Virus record (IMG/VR): IMGVR_UViG_3300007538_000033
Coordinates: 1 to 50,995 of that record
Length of the DNA stretch: 50,995 nt
DNA from: a virus
Strand: one strand, 5' to 3'
The translations under genes were made by a program, and so were the position numbers. Each line of letters starts with the position of its first letter. Positions within the stretch are counted from its first letter, which is position 1. The notes under the pieces were generated by a model that was given only the letters and a program-made list of their open reading frames with translations, made no database searches and was not told where the DNA came from. Shown one piece after another: positions 25,701 through 35,400 of the stretch.

Positions 25701-26737
25701 CTTCTGTTGCTACAGTAAAAAGCCAGAACAATGTGCTTAGCGATATAGTATATTATTCAGGCGAGTTCGGCATTGGAAACAATCCTGAAAGCTTTTCAGT
25801 AAGAGGCAACACAAAAAGGTTTGTAGACGTTCCTAGAGGAACAGTGCTAAGTCTTGGTGGAGATGGAATTACTGATATAGGGAGCATATTTATGCATAAC
25901 TACTTCACAGACACGTTTAAAGAACTGATAAATAGCGGTGGAGATTATAGGGTTATAGGCACGCATGATGTTCGTTTTGGTGAATACATTTTGTCTATAC
26001 ATGGTAATATTGAAGATATAGAAATATTAAATGATACAGACATAGGAGCTCCATCTCAATCTAACGATAGTGATATTAATGACTCAAACTACACAGGAAG
26101 TCAAACTGCAGTTCCAGACTCATTTAGTCAACCAAGATTTGTTGACAACACTGGTGATAGTGACTCATCAGAAAGTAGGGTTGCAATAGTTGATTTAACA
26201 CCTACAGAAGAAATCACTGATTATTTATTTGAGACAATAGCTTTCAGTATAGATAAAAGAAGATGGGTTTCTTTTTACTCTTACATTCCAGATTACATCT
26301 CCACAAACAATACTTCTTTAATATCGTTTAAAGATGGTCAGTTATATAAGCACAACGACAACGATACTTATAATAATTTTTATGGAGAGCAATTCACACA
26401 AAAGATAAAATTCATCTCCAACGAAGAGCCTAGGTTAATTAAGTTTTACAGCACTATATTAACAGAGTCCACACACCCATTTTCTATGCCTGAAGCAACC
26501 AATCAGTTTGGGCAGAAAACATCTTTAACTTCTAATGATTTTGTTGATGATGAAGGTGTTTTTAAATCTGAGTTATTAATGGATGAAAACACTCCTAATG
26601 TAGACAACCCAATAATAGAGGGAGATAATATTAGATGTCACTCCCTAGCGATAACATTAGAAAATTCTGACACAGAGTTAGTTAAATTATTTGAGGTTGG
26701 AATCGGATTATATCCTTCTCAATTAACAGGAAAATGA
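22778..26737 (+). CDS. Very large tail (hub/nozzle-type) structural protein
   Basis: A 1319-residue protein. The N terminus (KKNFLGGLNYDTEDRYVPNG, then YRYALNCRLS) is of the type I associate with large tail-tube or stabilisation proteins of Bacteroidota and crAss-like podoviruses. The body has many aromatic, Asn- and Asp-rich beta segments and no enzymatic motif. It would be part of the short tail, below the adaptor ring. It follows the adaptor genes with a 6-base gap and overlaps the next gene by 4 bases. The naming is by pattern memory, not alignment. Confidence 0.65.
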   Translation: MALEKKNFLGGLNYDTEDRYVPNGDYRYALNCRLSKSDGANQGAVENTKGNTIVNIELPTGVNKVIGSYDNLETNKVYYFLFNNGGNHTIYEFDSITNVITTVLQTPLLNFKSNKFIDDPFMIDDLLFFNDRYNEPGMINVDRAKSNGYPQPLKREHINAYATAPGKPPSVEYDSNSSIKTNNVRNKLFQFRYKYVYRDNQESAWSPVSKVAFPKDEASYRPFLYYPTDLNNVINIEVENSDDYVRYIKIAFREGNDGDFYLAATIDKDKYNTFQSVLSTYTYKFYNDEIYTAIDNDGNEGMRNQDWVPLKSDSQALIDGNRVAYGGITENYDPVDIDIDIEVNSDINEDVDAPQVGTIDATNTWNEYGSSTPLAAPNTGFSDPEWVYVFGSPSNYSKVINGTTFYLAGAREANGRPAPFPTPLKNSVNATDIATPGVLWSVGTYQTNANSFGYYYGNRVVGLKINSASNPVKYATDSSRSIFYVDKPSSAGIRYISKMTTSYYDWGTTNELKTHVQTVQYTSVGGESALDVANALVLAYKNAGTINTGLVDIDFTGSYAYVDASDPADRARVEVWVRGFVPQADIIDITGSWWPVQVGNTMPAIYYTSVGINSYASWTTRSELTLKKGARHGIGMVYYDTPNRSGLTNVSNSKTFYVPFFSEMNMQSGQIPGQTTLRVSVNHTPPSWAKRYQFVYTGNQTIEYLPGEENAYKGFIHARITSLNATTSVASGAQNALLTNIDNYNNTIPEAVELDYSFSKGDRIRFITDNNGDYYQQYADVEVISYDDTTKYIEFKTPDGITVDDGSLVELYTPKKRVEKAVYYEIGEVYDIIGGIHTGNISNQTSSSPAVVDLLDIGDVYLRYRVAPVSRIVESYSYSDFYNSDYWNKGRANIDDVNIKQVKRESTIRYSNPYLPDTNINGLSTFNDFSFEEYDQQYGSIQLMFPEDKDLTIFQRLKVGKVRVGQDTLYSNEGTSVATVKSQNNVLSDIVYYSGEFGIGNNPESFSVRGNTKRFVDVPRGTVLSLGGDGITDIGSIFMHNYFTDTFKELINSGGDYRVIGTHDVRFGEYILSIHGNIEDIEILNDTDIGAPSQSNDSDINDSNYTGSQTAVPDSFSQPRFVDNTGDSDSSESRVAIVDLTPTEEITDYLFETIAFSIDKRRWVSFYSYIPDYISTNNTSLISFKDGQLYKHNDNDTYNNFYGEQFTQKIKFISNEEPRLIKFYSTILTESTHPFSMPEATNQFGQKTSLTSNDFVDDEGVFKSELLMDENTPNVDNPIIEGDNIRCHSLAITLENSDTELVKLFEVGIGLYPSQLTGK

Positions 26738-26997
26738 TTTTAGATTTAATAACAATATCATCTATAGTTTTAATACTAACTACATCTAAATTATTAAAAC
26801 CATTTAGAGAGTTTTTATCAAGGAAATCAATCTTCCTTGGAAAGCTATTTTCATGCCAAATGTGTTTGGGAGTTTGGGTTGGATTGATATATTTCTTTAT
26901 TCCACAAGAAATTAAAGAGTGTTTATATTATATTTTTATTGGCAGTTTATCTTCTTTTTTACTATATTTGCTCATAGAATTAATAAAAAAAGAATGA
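26734..26997 (+). CDS. Small membrane protein with a CxxC segment
   Basis: An 87-residue protein with two or three hydrophobic segments: ILDLITISSIVLILTTS near the N terminus, LFSCQMCLGVWVGLIYFFI at about 39-57, and YYIFIGSLSSFLLYLLIELI at the end. The C-x2-C-L-G-x-W-V-G motif resembles the DUF1360-type small membrane proteins found in some phages. ATGA overlap with the tail gene and with the sulfotransferase-like gene makes a three-gene coupled unit. Confidence 0.6.
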   Translation: MILDLITISSIVLILTTSKLLKPFREFLSRKSIFLGKLFSCQMCLGVWVGLIYFFIPQEIKECLYYIFIGSLSSFLLYLLIELIKKE

Positions 26998-27551
26998 TTG
27001 TAGTAACTGGAGCACCTAGAACTGGAACGAGCATGATGATGCAAACGCTTTTAGAGCTAGGTTTTAACACGCCTGCTGAAAAATTCATAGACGAACATAA
27101 GGAAATTATCGATAGAAATCCAAAAGGATTCTATGAGATGACGAGCCAAATAATAAACGGCATTCATACCAACGAATACAAAGGTCAGTGTATAAAGCTT
27201 TTCCCTCCAGAACTATACAGAACCAATCAAGACCTTGTTGATAAAATAATAGTATGTGTCAGAGATAAGGATTCAGCATTGAATAGTTATTCAGATATAC
27301 ATAAAATATTAAAACAATCTTACACTCCAGAGGAAGTTTATGATATGTGCTATACAATTATAGATACAATAGTGATGTATAAACAACATATTTTTATTAA
27401 CTTTGAAGATATAATTAGTAACCAAAAAGCAGTTATTAAAGAGGTTTGTGATTTTTTAAAGATAAATCCAAGTCAAAATCAAATTGATAACGCTATAAAA
27501 AACATAGATTATGCCACTGTTAGCGATAGGAGCTGGAATGTCAGTACTTAG
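26994..27551 (+). CDS. Sulfotransferase-like P-loop protein
   Basis: A 185-residue protein from ATG 26994, which overlaps the previous TGA. The first strand and loop, MIVVTGAPRTGTSMMMQTLL, carry the G-x-P-R-(T/S)-G-T-(S/T) 5'-phosphosulfate loop of PAPS-dependent sulfotransferases. Later parts (IKLFPPELY, then VCVRDKDSALNSYSD) fit the 3'-phosphate site, where an Arg and a Ser follow a strand. It may be compact, since many sulfotransferases are 250-300 residues. An upstream in-frame ATG at 26919 would overlap the membrane-protein gene by 79 bases and is less likely. Possible role: modifying a virion or host surface glycan. Confidence 0.7.
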   Translation: MIVVTGAPRTGTSMMMQTLLELGFNTPAEKFIDEHKEIIDRNPKGFYEMTSQIINGIHTNEYKGQCIKLFPPELYRTNQDLVDKIIVCVRDKDSALNSYSDIHKILKQSYTPEEVYDMCYTIIDTIVMYKQHIFINFEDIISNQKAVIKEVCDFLKINPSQNQIDNAIKNIDYATVSDRSWNVST

Positions 27552-28110
27552 TTCAGGTATAGGAATCTGGCAAGGAGAAAAACAGCGAAGAGAAGGTGAA
27601 AAAGCTATGAGCGGTTTAAATAGGCCGACATACGAAATACCTAAAGAGCTTTACGACAACTTGTCTGACGCTGAGAAAATGGAGGTTGAAGGACTGACTC
27701 CTCAGCAAAAAAAAGATTTTGTCCAAAATGTAGAGCGTTCTCAACAGTCTGCTCTTAAAGCTCAAGCTGATAGAAAAGGTGGTTTAATGGGTCTTCAAGC
27801 TATGATGCAACAAGAAACATCAGCATATTCTGGATTAACAAGTATGGATGCTGCGGCTAGAAAAGAGTCTGAATTAAGAAAGCAAGCGTCTGTTATGCAG
27901 GCTAGAGAAGCTATTGCTGGAGCTAAAGATAGAAGATATCAAGAGCAAATGGGTAATTACCAGCAAGACTTGCAGTCAGCCCAAGGTATGATAGGGGCTG
28001 GGCAGCAAAATACAATGAGTGGTATTCAAGGTATAGGTAGCGCCATGCTTCAGGTTGGAGCCGCTACTTATGGTGGTGGTGGACAAAATAAAGTTCAAAC
28101 TACTCCTTAG
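27511..28110 (+). CDS. Putative internal virion protein
   Basis: A 199-residue protein with a hydrophobic Gly-rich N terminus (MPLLAIGAGMSVLSSGIGIW) and then a long Gln/Ala-rich helix (MGLQAMMQQETSAYSG). This plan matches podovirus internal core/ejection proteins (gp14-like in position and composition). The start at 27511 overlaps the sulfotransferase-like gene by 41 bases; ATG 27538, in the same frame, would reduce this to 14. It is followed by two larger helical proteins of the same presumed complex. Confidence 0.6.
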   Translation: MPLLAIGAGMSVLSSGIGIWQGEKQRREGEKAMSGLNRPTYEIPKELYDNLSDAEKMEVEGLTPQQKKDFVQNVERSQQSALKAQADRKGGLMGLQAMMQQETSAYSGLTSMDAAARKESELRKQASVMQAREAIAGAKDRRYQEQMGNYQQDLQSAQGMIGAGQQNTMSGIQGIGSAMLQVGAATYGGGGQNKVQTTP

Positions 28111-28149
28111 CCTTATAAATGAAAAAATGCAAATCAAACATATTAAAGA

Positions 28150-29412
28150 ATGGCTAATAACCCAAGGTCAGCAGGAATAGGCACAGGTGCTGCACAAGTG
28201 TATGACTACTCTCGTATAGATAACGCTATGCGTGATGCCATGGGCATTGTGTCGCAAAAAAGAGCTGTAGCAGAAAAAAGACAGCAAGAGCTTGACGATG
28301 AAAAAAGAAAAGCTATCCAGCAAATGCGAGGAGAGTTTGGTGACTATGATACAACCAAAATGAAGAGAGCTGATGTAGACTATCTTATTAATATGGTCAA
28401 AAAATCAAAAGAACAACTAGATGGAAATTGGGATAAGGTTTATCAAGGAGACCCTTACTACTCCAATCTATACAATGAGCATGTAATGCTTCAAAAGAAG
28501 TTTATAGGAGACTCTATTGATTCTAAAGAAAAGTTTCAAGCAGCAATTAAAGCTGCGGAAGAGCCTGACTCTGGTTTTAGTGAAGCAGCAAAGGAAAGGC
28601 TATTAAAGGCCTCTATTACAGAAAACGTAATGTGGTCAGACGCTGTTGGTCAAGGCATAACTACCAGAGACCAAATAATAGGAAACATATTTGAGAACAT
28701 AGATGGAGCTTTTTTAAATAGCGGTGATGAGCTTTATGATATAAAGCAAGCTGGGTCTAAAAATGCTCAAGGTGGATTTTATGAGGTTGATTCTAAGATA
28801 TGGAAAGATGACAAAGAAGCTTTCCCTAAATTCAAATCAACAATAAAGGCTAACCCTAGCCTTATAAGAGATATGGATATCCAATATTCCGATGTTCCTG
28901 AAGAAGAAAGAATGCAGCGTATGTACGAAGATTACAAGTCCTCTAGAGAGACTTATAAGAAAGATGTTACATCGTATGCAGCTCAAGATGACTCTAAAGA
29001 CGGTGTAGACGGAGCTACCATAAATGTAGTTCCATACGTATTACCAAATGGAGTCAAAGGAATAACATTCGCTAACCCTAAGAAAGCGTTAACCCCTGTG
29101 TCTATAACTGTACCAAAAACAGGGAAGTCTCCAGAGAAGGTATTAAGCGTTATGCCTTCTGAAATATACAAAAACAAGAAAGGAGAATGGAAATTAAGAG
29201 GTAAGGCTACTAATAAATCATGGAATGAGTTAACTTCTAAAGAGCAAGAGAAGTATGGTTCTGAAGATAATTATCTTCAAACTGCTGAACCTGGAGATGT
29301 TGTAGACCAAGTTATACAAAAGAATATGGCTGCTAAAATAGCTGCGCAATACGGAATTAGCGACTACGAGCAATATTTTAATGGCTCGTCTAGCACTGGT
29401 GGAGCATACTAA
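28150..29412 (+). CDS. Putative internal virion / ejection protein
   Basis: A 420-residue charged, mostly helical protein with an N-terminal Ala/Gly/Ser-rich stretch and then coiled-coil character (AEKRQQELDDEKRKAIQQMR). It lies between the small internal-protein candidate and the 2083-residue protein, the usual order for podovirus ejection components. No enzymatic motif is seen. Confidence 0.55.
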   Translation: MANNPRSAGIGTGAAQVYDYSRIDNAMRDAMGIVSQKRAVAEKRQQELDDEKRKAIQQMRGEFGDYDTTKMKRADVDYLINMVKKSKEQLDGNWDKVYQGDPYYSNLYNEHVMLQKKFIGDSIDSKEKFQAAIKAAEEPDSGFSEAAKERLLKASITENVMWSDAVGQGITTRDQIIGNIFENIDGAFLNSGDELYDIKQAGSKNAQGGFYEVDSKIWKDDKEAFPKFKSTIKANPSLIRDMDIQYSDVPEEERMQRMYEDYKSSRETYKKDVTSYAAQDDSKDGVDGATINVVPYVLPNGVKGITFANPKKALTPVSITVPKTGKSPEKVLSVMPSEIYKNKKGEWKLRGKATNKSWNELTSKEQEKYGSEDNYLQTAEPGDVVDQVIQKNMAAKIAAQYGISDYEQYFNGSSSTGGAY

Positions 29413-29422
29413 ATAAAATTAA

Positions 29423-32400
29423 ATGGAAGATAATCTTAAAAAACTACACGCTAATCTTTCGGAAAAATGGGAAGGTTTTTCTGTTCCTTATGAGCAGTTT
29501 GCTTCTGATATGTCTGATGAAGATAATCTTAAAAAATTACACTCAAATTTAACAAGTAAATGGGAAGGTTTTTCTGTTCCTTATGAGCAGTTTAAATCTG
29601 ATATGGGTGTAAAAAAAAAAGAAGAATCTGGACAAGACTCAAAGATTCATGGGAAGCCTTTCTCTGGGAATACAACTCCTGAGAAGGAAATTCCAGCTTT
29701 AGAGAAAGCAGCAAGAGAGGTATCAGAGAATCCAGTTTTATCTTCTTTAGCTCCAGCTATATCAGCTGTTGGCAATTTATCTATGCGTGGAGACAAGAAG
29801 GTTAGAACTAAACTAGATAACGTTAAAAAGGTTATCAGAGATAATTACGATAGATTTTCAGCATTAGACCCAGAAGAAGCTAGAATAGCGCTTAGGAATG
29901 AAGTGTTATCTAAAACAGAGAACGCTTACATAGCTGACGAGGCTGTAAATTATTTAGATAGGCTTGATGAGAATCAAAGAATATTAAGCAGCGAACAATC
30001 AAATGAACAACGTCCAACCGAGTTTGATTCGGCATTGTCTAAAATAAAGGAATTTAACACAAATAGAATAAACAAAAACATTCCTGAAGTAGAGAAGAGC
30101 GTTAAACCCGAATCAATACCAAATGACAAGGTTTACAATGATTATGCCAACTACTTAAAAGAGGCTAACCCAGAAAGCTACAATAAGTATGTATCAGGAG
30201 GATATGATGACGAAGGGAAGACTGGGGCTGACTTTTACATGAATGCTTTAACGCATCAAAAAAAGATATTGGACGCTAAATATAGCAACGGAACTATTGA
30301 TGAAGACTCTTACAGATATCAAGTGTCTGAGCTAAACGATAAGAACAAGAAAGCCTTTGTATATTTTCCAGAATACAATAAGGAATTAAAAGCAAGAATA
30401 AGAAAACAAACTGAAATAGATGAGAGTTACAATGAGGCTTTATCTAAAATAAATAGCAGCGACCCAATAGAATCATCTAAAGCAAAGGCAGTTATTGGAT
30501 ATTACAACGTTGTTGCCCCAGCTGCGTCTGCATTCATGAAGTTTGGTGTTGATTTTATATCATCAGCGGGAAGAATGTCCGCTATAGGTAAGACAGAAGC
30601 GGAAAAAGAATCTATAAATGGATTCATAACCGATATGAATGATTATTTTGATGTAGAGAAATCAACATCAATATACAAATTACCAAGTGACTTAAAAGGC
30701 TCTTTGTATGAAAACGGGGAAATACAACTGCAAAAGTTGACTCCAAAATTATCCGAAACAATGGCTCAGATGTACTCCTTAATACTTAGTGGAGGCAAGG
30801 CCTCAACTATTTTAGAAGGAGCTGGTGTTGCTTCCAAGTTCTCTGGAAACATGGGACTGTTTACAAGTTCGTTCTTAAGCACTCAGAATCAATACTATAT
30901 GGATGCTAAATCCAATCCATCCATCAGTAATGATGAGGCTATGGCTTACAGTTTAACATCAGCAACAACCACATCTATGTTAGAGATGATTTCTCCACAA
31001 GAATATATGACAAAAAACATATTAAGTGGAAAAGCATCAATAGACGCTGTAAAAGATATTGCTAACGGAGTATCTAGAAGTAAAGCTATCTATAAAAACT
31101 TTGTGTTTGGAGCTAAAGAGGCTGGAAAAGAGGTGGTTCAGGAATTTTCACAAGAAGGTGGAGATTTGTTAAATAATTATATATTTAACCAATTAACTGA
31201 TGCTGACCTTAAAACAAGTGTAGGGGCAGACGAAATGCTAGAATTAGTAACCCTTACAGCTATAGTTGGGGGTATAGGCTCTACTGGAGGTTTTAAGGGT
31301 AGCGACCAAATTAGAGCTGAGTCATTTTTTAATGCCATGAATAATCAACCAGACTTTGACAAAGCAACGTCTGAAGAGTCTAATATAAATAACCTAGGTA
31401 AAGAGAAAATAGCTAAAGCTAAAGAGCAAGTAAAAGAATTTAGTAAAATATATAAAGCTCTTCCAGAAGAATATAGCGAAAACCAAAAGTCTCTTATAGC
31501 TATGAATCAAATAGATTTAAAAGAGCTTGAAGCAAGAAGGAGAGATGAAGAGTCTATTGACGAGATAATATCTCAGAAGATGGTTTCAAAAACAGATGAA
31601 GAGATAGCTGCTACAAGAGAGGAGATGGCTAAAAATGCTGGCATAGAAGCTCCTCCAGGGAAAAGATTATTTAATGAGCCAAATCCTGAAACAAAAGAAA
31701 TAGTTTCTGAATATAAACAATCAAAAGGATTAGAAACGGGTGATAGCGACCCAATAACAGAAATAGATGTAGATAGAGCTAAATCAATAGCTGATGCTTT
31801 CGAAGCTATGGAACATAACCCTAACGACCCTGAGACAAAAGAAGCTTATCAGTTAATGGCAAGCGAGACTGTAGAGCAATATAATGCAATATCAGATAAA
31901 GGGTATACTTTTGAGATTTACGAAGGAGAAGGAGAGCCATATAAGAACTCTCAAGAAATGATTAATGACTTAAAGAATAATAAGCATTTATATATTCTTT
32001 CGACTCAAAAACAATTTGGAGAAACTGAAATAACAGATGAACAAAGAAATGAAAACCCATTATTAAAAGACTCTGGAGTAAAAGATAAAAATGGAGTTCC
32101 ATTATTAGTAAATGATGTATTTAGAGGAGTGCATGATTTCTTTGGTCATTCTGAAAGAGGTAATAGTTTTGGCGCTATAGGAGAAGAGAACGCATGGGAT
32201 ATACACGCTAGAATGTTTTCAGACAAAGCTAGAAGAGCTATGACTACAGAGACTAGAGGTCAAAATTCATGGGTAAATTTTGGTAAGCACCTAAGAAACG
32301 AAGATGGCTCAATTAAAAAGAAAGGCGATAAAGGATACTTATCACCTACTGAAAAGCCATTTGCTCAACAAAAAATAGGCTTGTTGCCAGAAGAGTTTTC

Positions 32401-35400
32401 AAATATAGAAGAGAAATACACAAAGGTATTAAAAGGAGAGCCTATAGATGTAGACATGGAGTCAAAAGGCGTATACCTGAACGTTGGAATGAAGATTGGG
32501 GATACAGACCAGGATATATCTAAATCAGATATTGAGTCAAAACTACCAAAAGACGTAGAGATAATAGAATCAACAGAGGTTTCTGGAACAGAGCCTACGC
32601 TTTCATTACAGTTATCAAGACCTTTAACAGACGTTGAGATGAAGAAGTTTTTATCTGAAACAGGCCAAAAGGCTATTCCTCAAGTTGCAGAAGGAAAAGG
32701 GACTATATATGGAAGTTTAGAATGGGGGCAATTCAATCCAGAATACTTTGTAATGCCAGATAGGGTTGTTTTATCTGATAAGTTAAAACAAAGTGATGCA
32801 AAAGAAGGGAAAATAGAAGAGCCACCAAAACCTCCAAAAACAACTGAAAGACCTAATCTTGATGGAGATGGAAAAGATGTTGATAGTTTCTCGGCTTATG
32901 CTAGAGGCGTTATACCTAAAGCAGAGCAATATAAACATGAATGGACTCCGCTAATAACAGAGCTAGAAAATGGGGCTGACCCAAGCGTTATTTTAGACAG
33001 GATAGATAAAATAGCTGAAAAAGTATCTAAAAGAGAATCAGAAAAAACGAAAGACAGAATAGCAAGATTAATTACTAACAAAAAATCGATAGCAAGAAAG
33101 GTTGGTAAAAAATGGAAAGGAAAGGTTCCTATTGAGGTTCAGGACTTTATATCTAATTTTGACCTTAGCATGTTGGATGGAATGTCGTTGATGGAATTAG
33201 AACAGACTCATTCTTTAATTAAAGACATTCTTAAAGCTGGAAGACAAGAGGTTGCTGTTAATAAAAGGTTTACTAATTCTATAAAAAGAAGAAAATCAGC
33301 AAAGACATTTTTAGCTCTAAAGGAAGGCTCTAAACCATCAAAAAAAGCTAATTCTAAAGAAGAAGTTGTAGAGTATTTAGAAAAGCAAAATAAATCAGTT
33401 GTTCTTGATGGCCAGCTTATATCTAGCAAATCGGCATTGGAAGAATATTTAAAAGACCATGATAGTGACTTCAAGGATATAGACATATATAGCACACCTA
33501 AAATGTCTGTAGCTAAAGTAAACGAGAGTCCATTGAGAGCTCTTTATCAAAAGCTAAATCCATTCACAGCAAAGAACAACTTATGGAATAATATGATTCC
33601 TGTATTTAAAGGCAGTAAAGCACTACGTGAAGAGATGACTGATTTAAAGGAAAGTGTAAATACTGCTGACTTTAACATGGAAGAAGAGGTGTATAGAAAG
33701 AAAAACAAATACCTTTCTGACATTAAAAAAATATTTGGAAAAAAATCTATTGCGTTAAACATTCTAGGAAAGAATGCAGATATAAATCCAATAGAAGATT
33801 ACCTTGAGCCTCCTTCAAATAGCACGCTTGTTAACCTTTATAATATAGCTCGTTCTGGTAATAAGGAATCTAAGACTGATTCAAATGGAATACCTATCAC
33901 AGAAGGTTACGAGAAATTATTAAAGTCTGGCTTCGATAAGGACGGGATAAAACAATTATTTGAATACATTGAAGGAAATAAAGAGCTCAAAGAGTATTCT
34001 GATTATTTAATAGAGGATTTTTACCCATCAATGAAAGATGATTACGAGCCAACATACATACATTTAACTAACACTAAGTTTCCAGAGGGAGTTTATTACC
34101 CAAGGTTTGCTGAGACGACCAATAGAGAGATAATAGATAATGGTCAATTAATGGATGATAATGGCAATCTAAATTATAAAGACGCAGTAGCAGGAAATCT
34201 AAAACAAAGAGTTAATCATAACTTAGGAGTTAACACGTCTATAGGAGCTCACGAGGTTGCCATGAATTACATTTCAACAATGGAGAGAGCGAGACAGTTT
34301 GTTCCAGTTGGAGAAAAGGTTAACGCTATATTTAACTCAGTAAACTCTGCAGAAATAGTTAAGAAAATAGGTACTGTCAACTTTAATAAACTTAGAGACC
34401 ATTTAGGAGTAGTTATAACTGGCCAAGACCCAAGGGCTGCAAAATCAAATTCATTTGACTTTATTGTTAATCAAATGATGACATACAAGATATTTGGGTC
34501 TCTTGCTTTTAAATTAGCCTCAATACCGAAGCAGCTTACTTCATTCACTCACTTCTCTACAGCTAGCGGAGTCAGATTTCACGAGTGGCTGACAGGGTTT
34601 GTTCCTATAACAAGAAATGACGCAAAAGTATTTGCTGAAATATGGACTTCTCCATACGTTAAAAGAAGAATGCAAGGAAGAAGCTTTGATATAGAGGTAA
34701 ATAGACTTTTAAATTCATCTAAAGGGTCTTTAAGTAAAAGATTCGCTAGAACATTCACAAGGATAGCCATGTCTCCAATAACCGTTGGGGATATAGGTGG
34801 TGTTCTTTTAGGCGGGGCTCCGTTAGCTTTAGCTGTCTATAGAAAGGAAAAAGCAAAAGGAAAAAGCCATGAAGAGGCTATAGATATAGCTTATGAGAAA
34901 TTTGTTAACGAATCAGAGTCTGCACAGCAATCTACAAGAGCTCAAGAAACATCTCACATGCAAAGAGATAGAGTATTCAGGTTGTTTAGTGCGTTTACAA
35001 CCTCTCAAACACAAACAACAAATAAATTAAAGGCAGCCGTAAGAGTTTTAACATCTAAATCAGAGTTATCTAACGAAGAGAAGGTTCAAGCTGTTTATGA
35101 TATAGCTTATTACTCTGTGGCTAACGTTGGTTTCGCTATGGTTACTAATGGGATGATAAAAGAATTATTTAAAGGTTTTGACGATGAAGAGGAAGCTAAG
35201 AAAGGCGTTTATGCTACAATTGCAGATAATATTCAATCTATACTTAATGGTTTTGGTATGACTGGTATAGTTACCAACTTCGCAATCAACAACTTAAGAG
35301 GTGAGGACTGGAAAAATACCATTCCTTTGCTTCAAGAAATAGGCAACATTAGTGGCTCTATATCTACAGCTGCTGAGGTTATGGCTATAGGTAAGCCATG

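Noticed and set aside
32849-32880. Asp/Gly-rich LDGDGKD segment in the giant protein, considered as an RNA polymerase DxDGD motif
   Set aside because: The spacing is not DxDGD and no other polymerase motif surrounds it.
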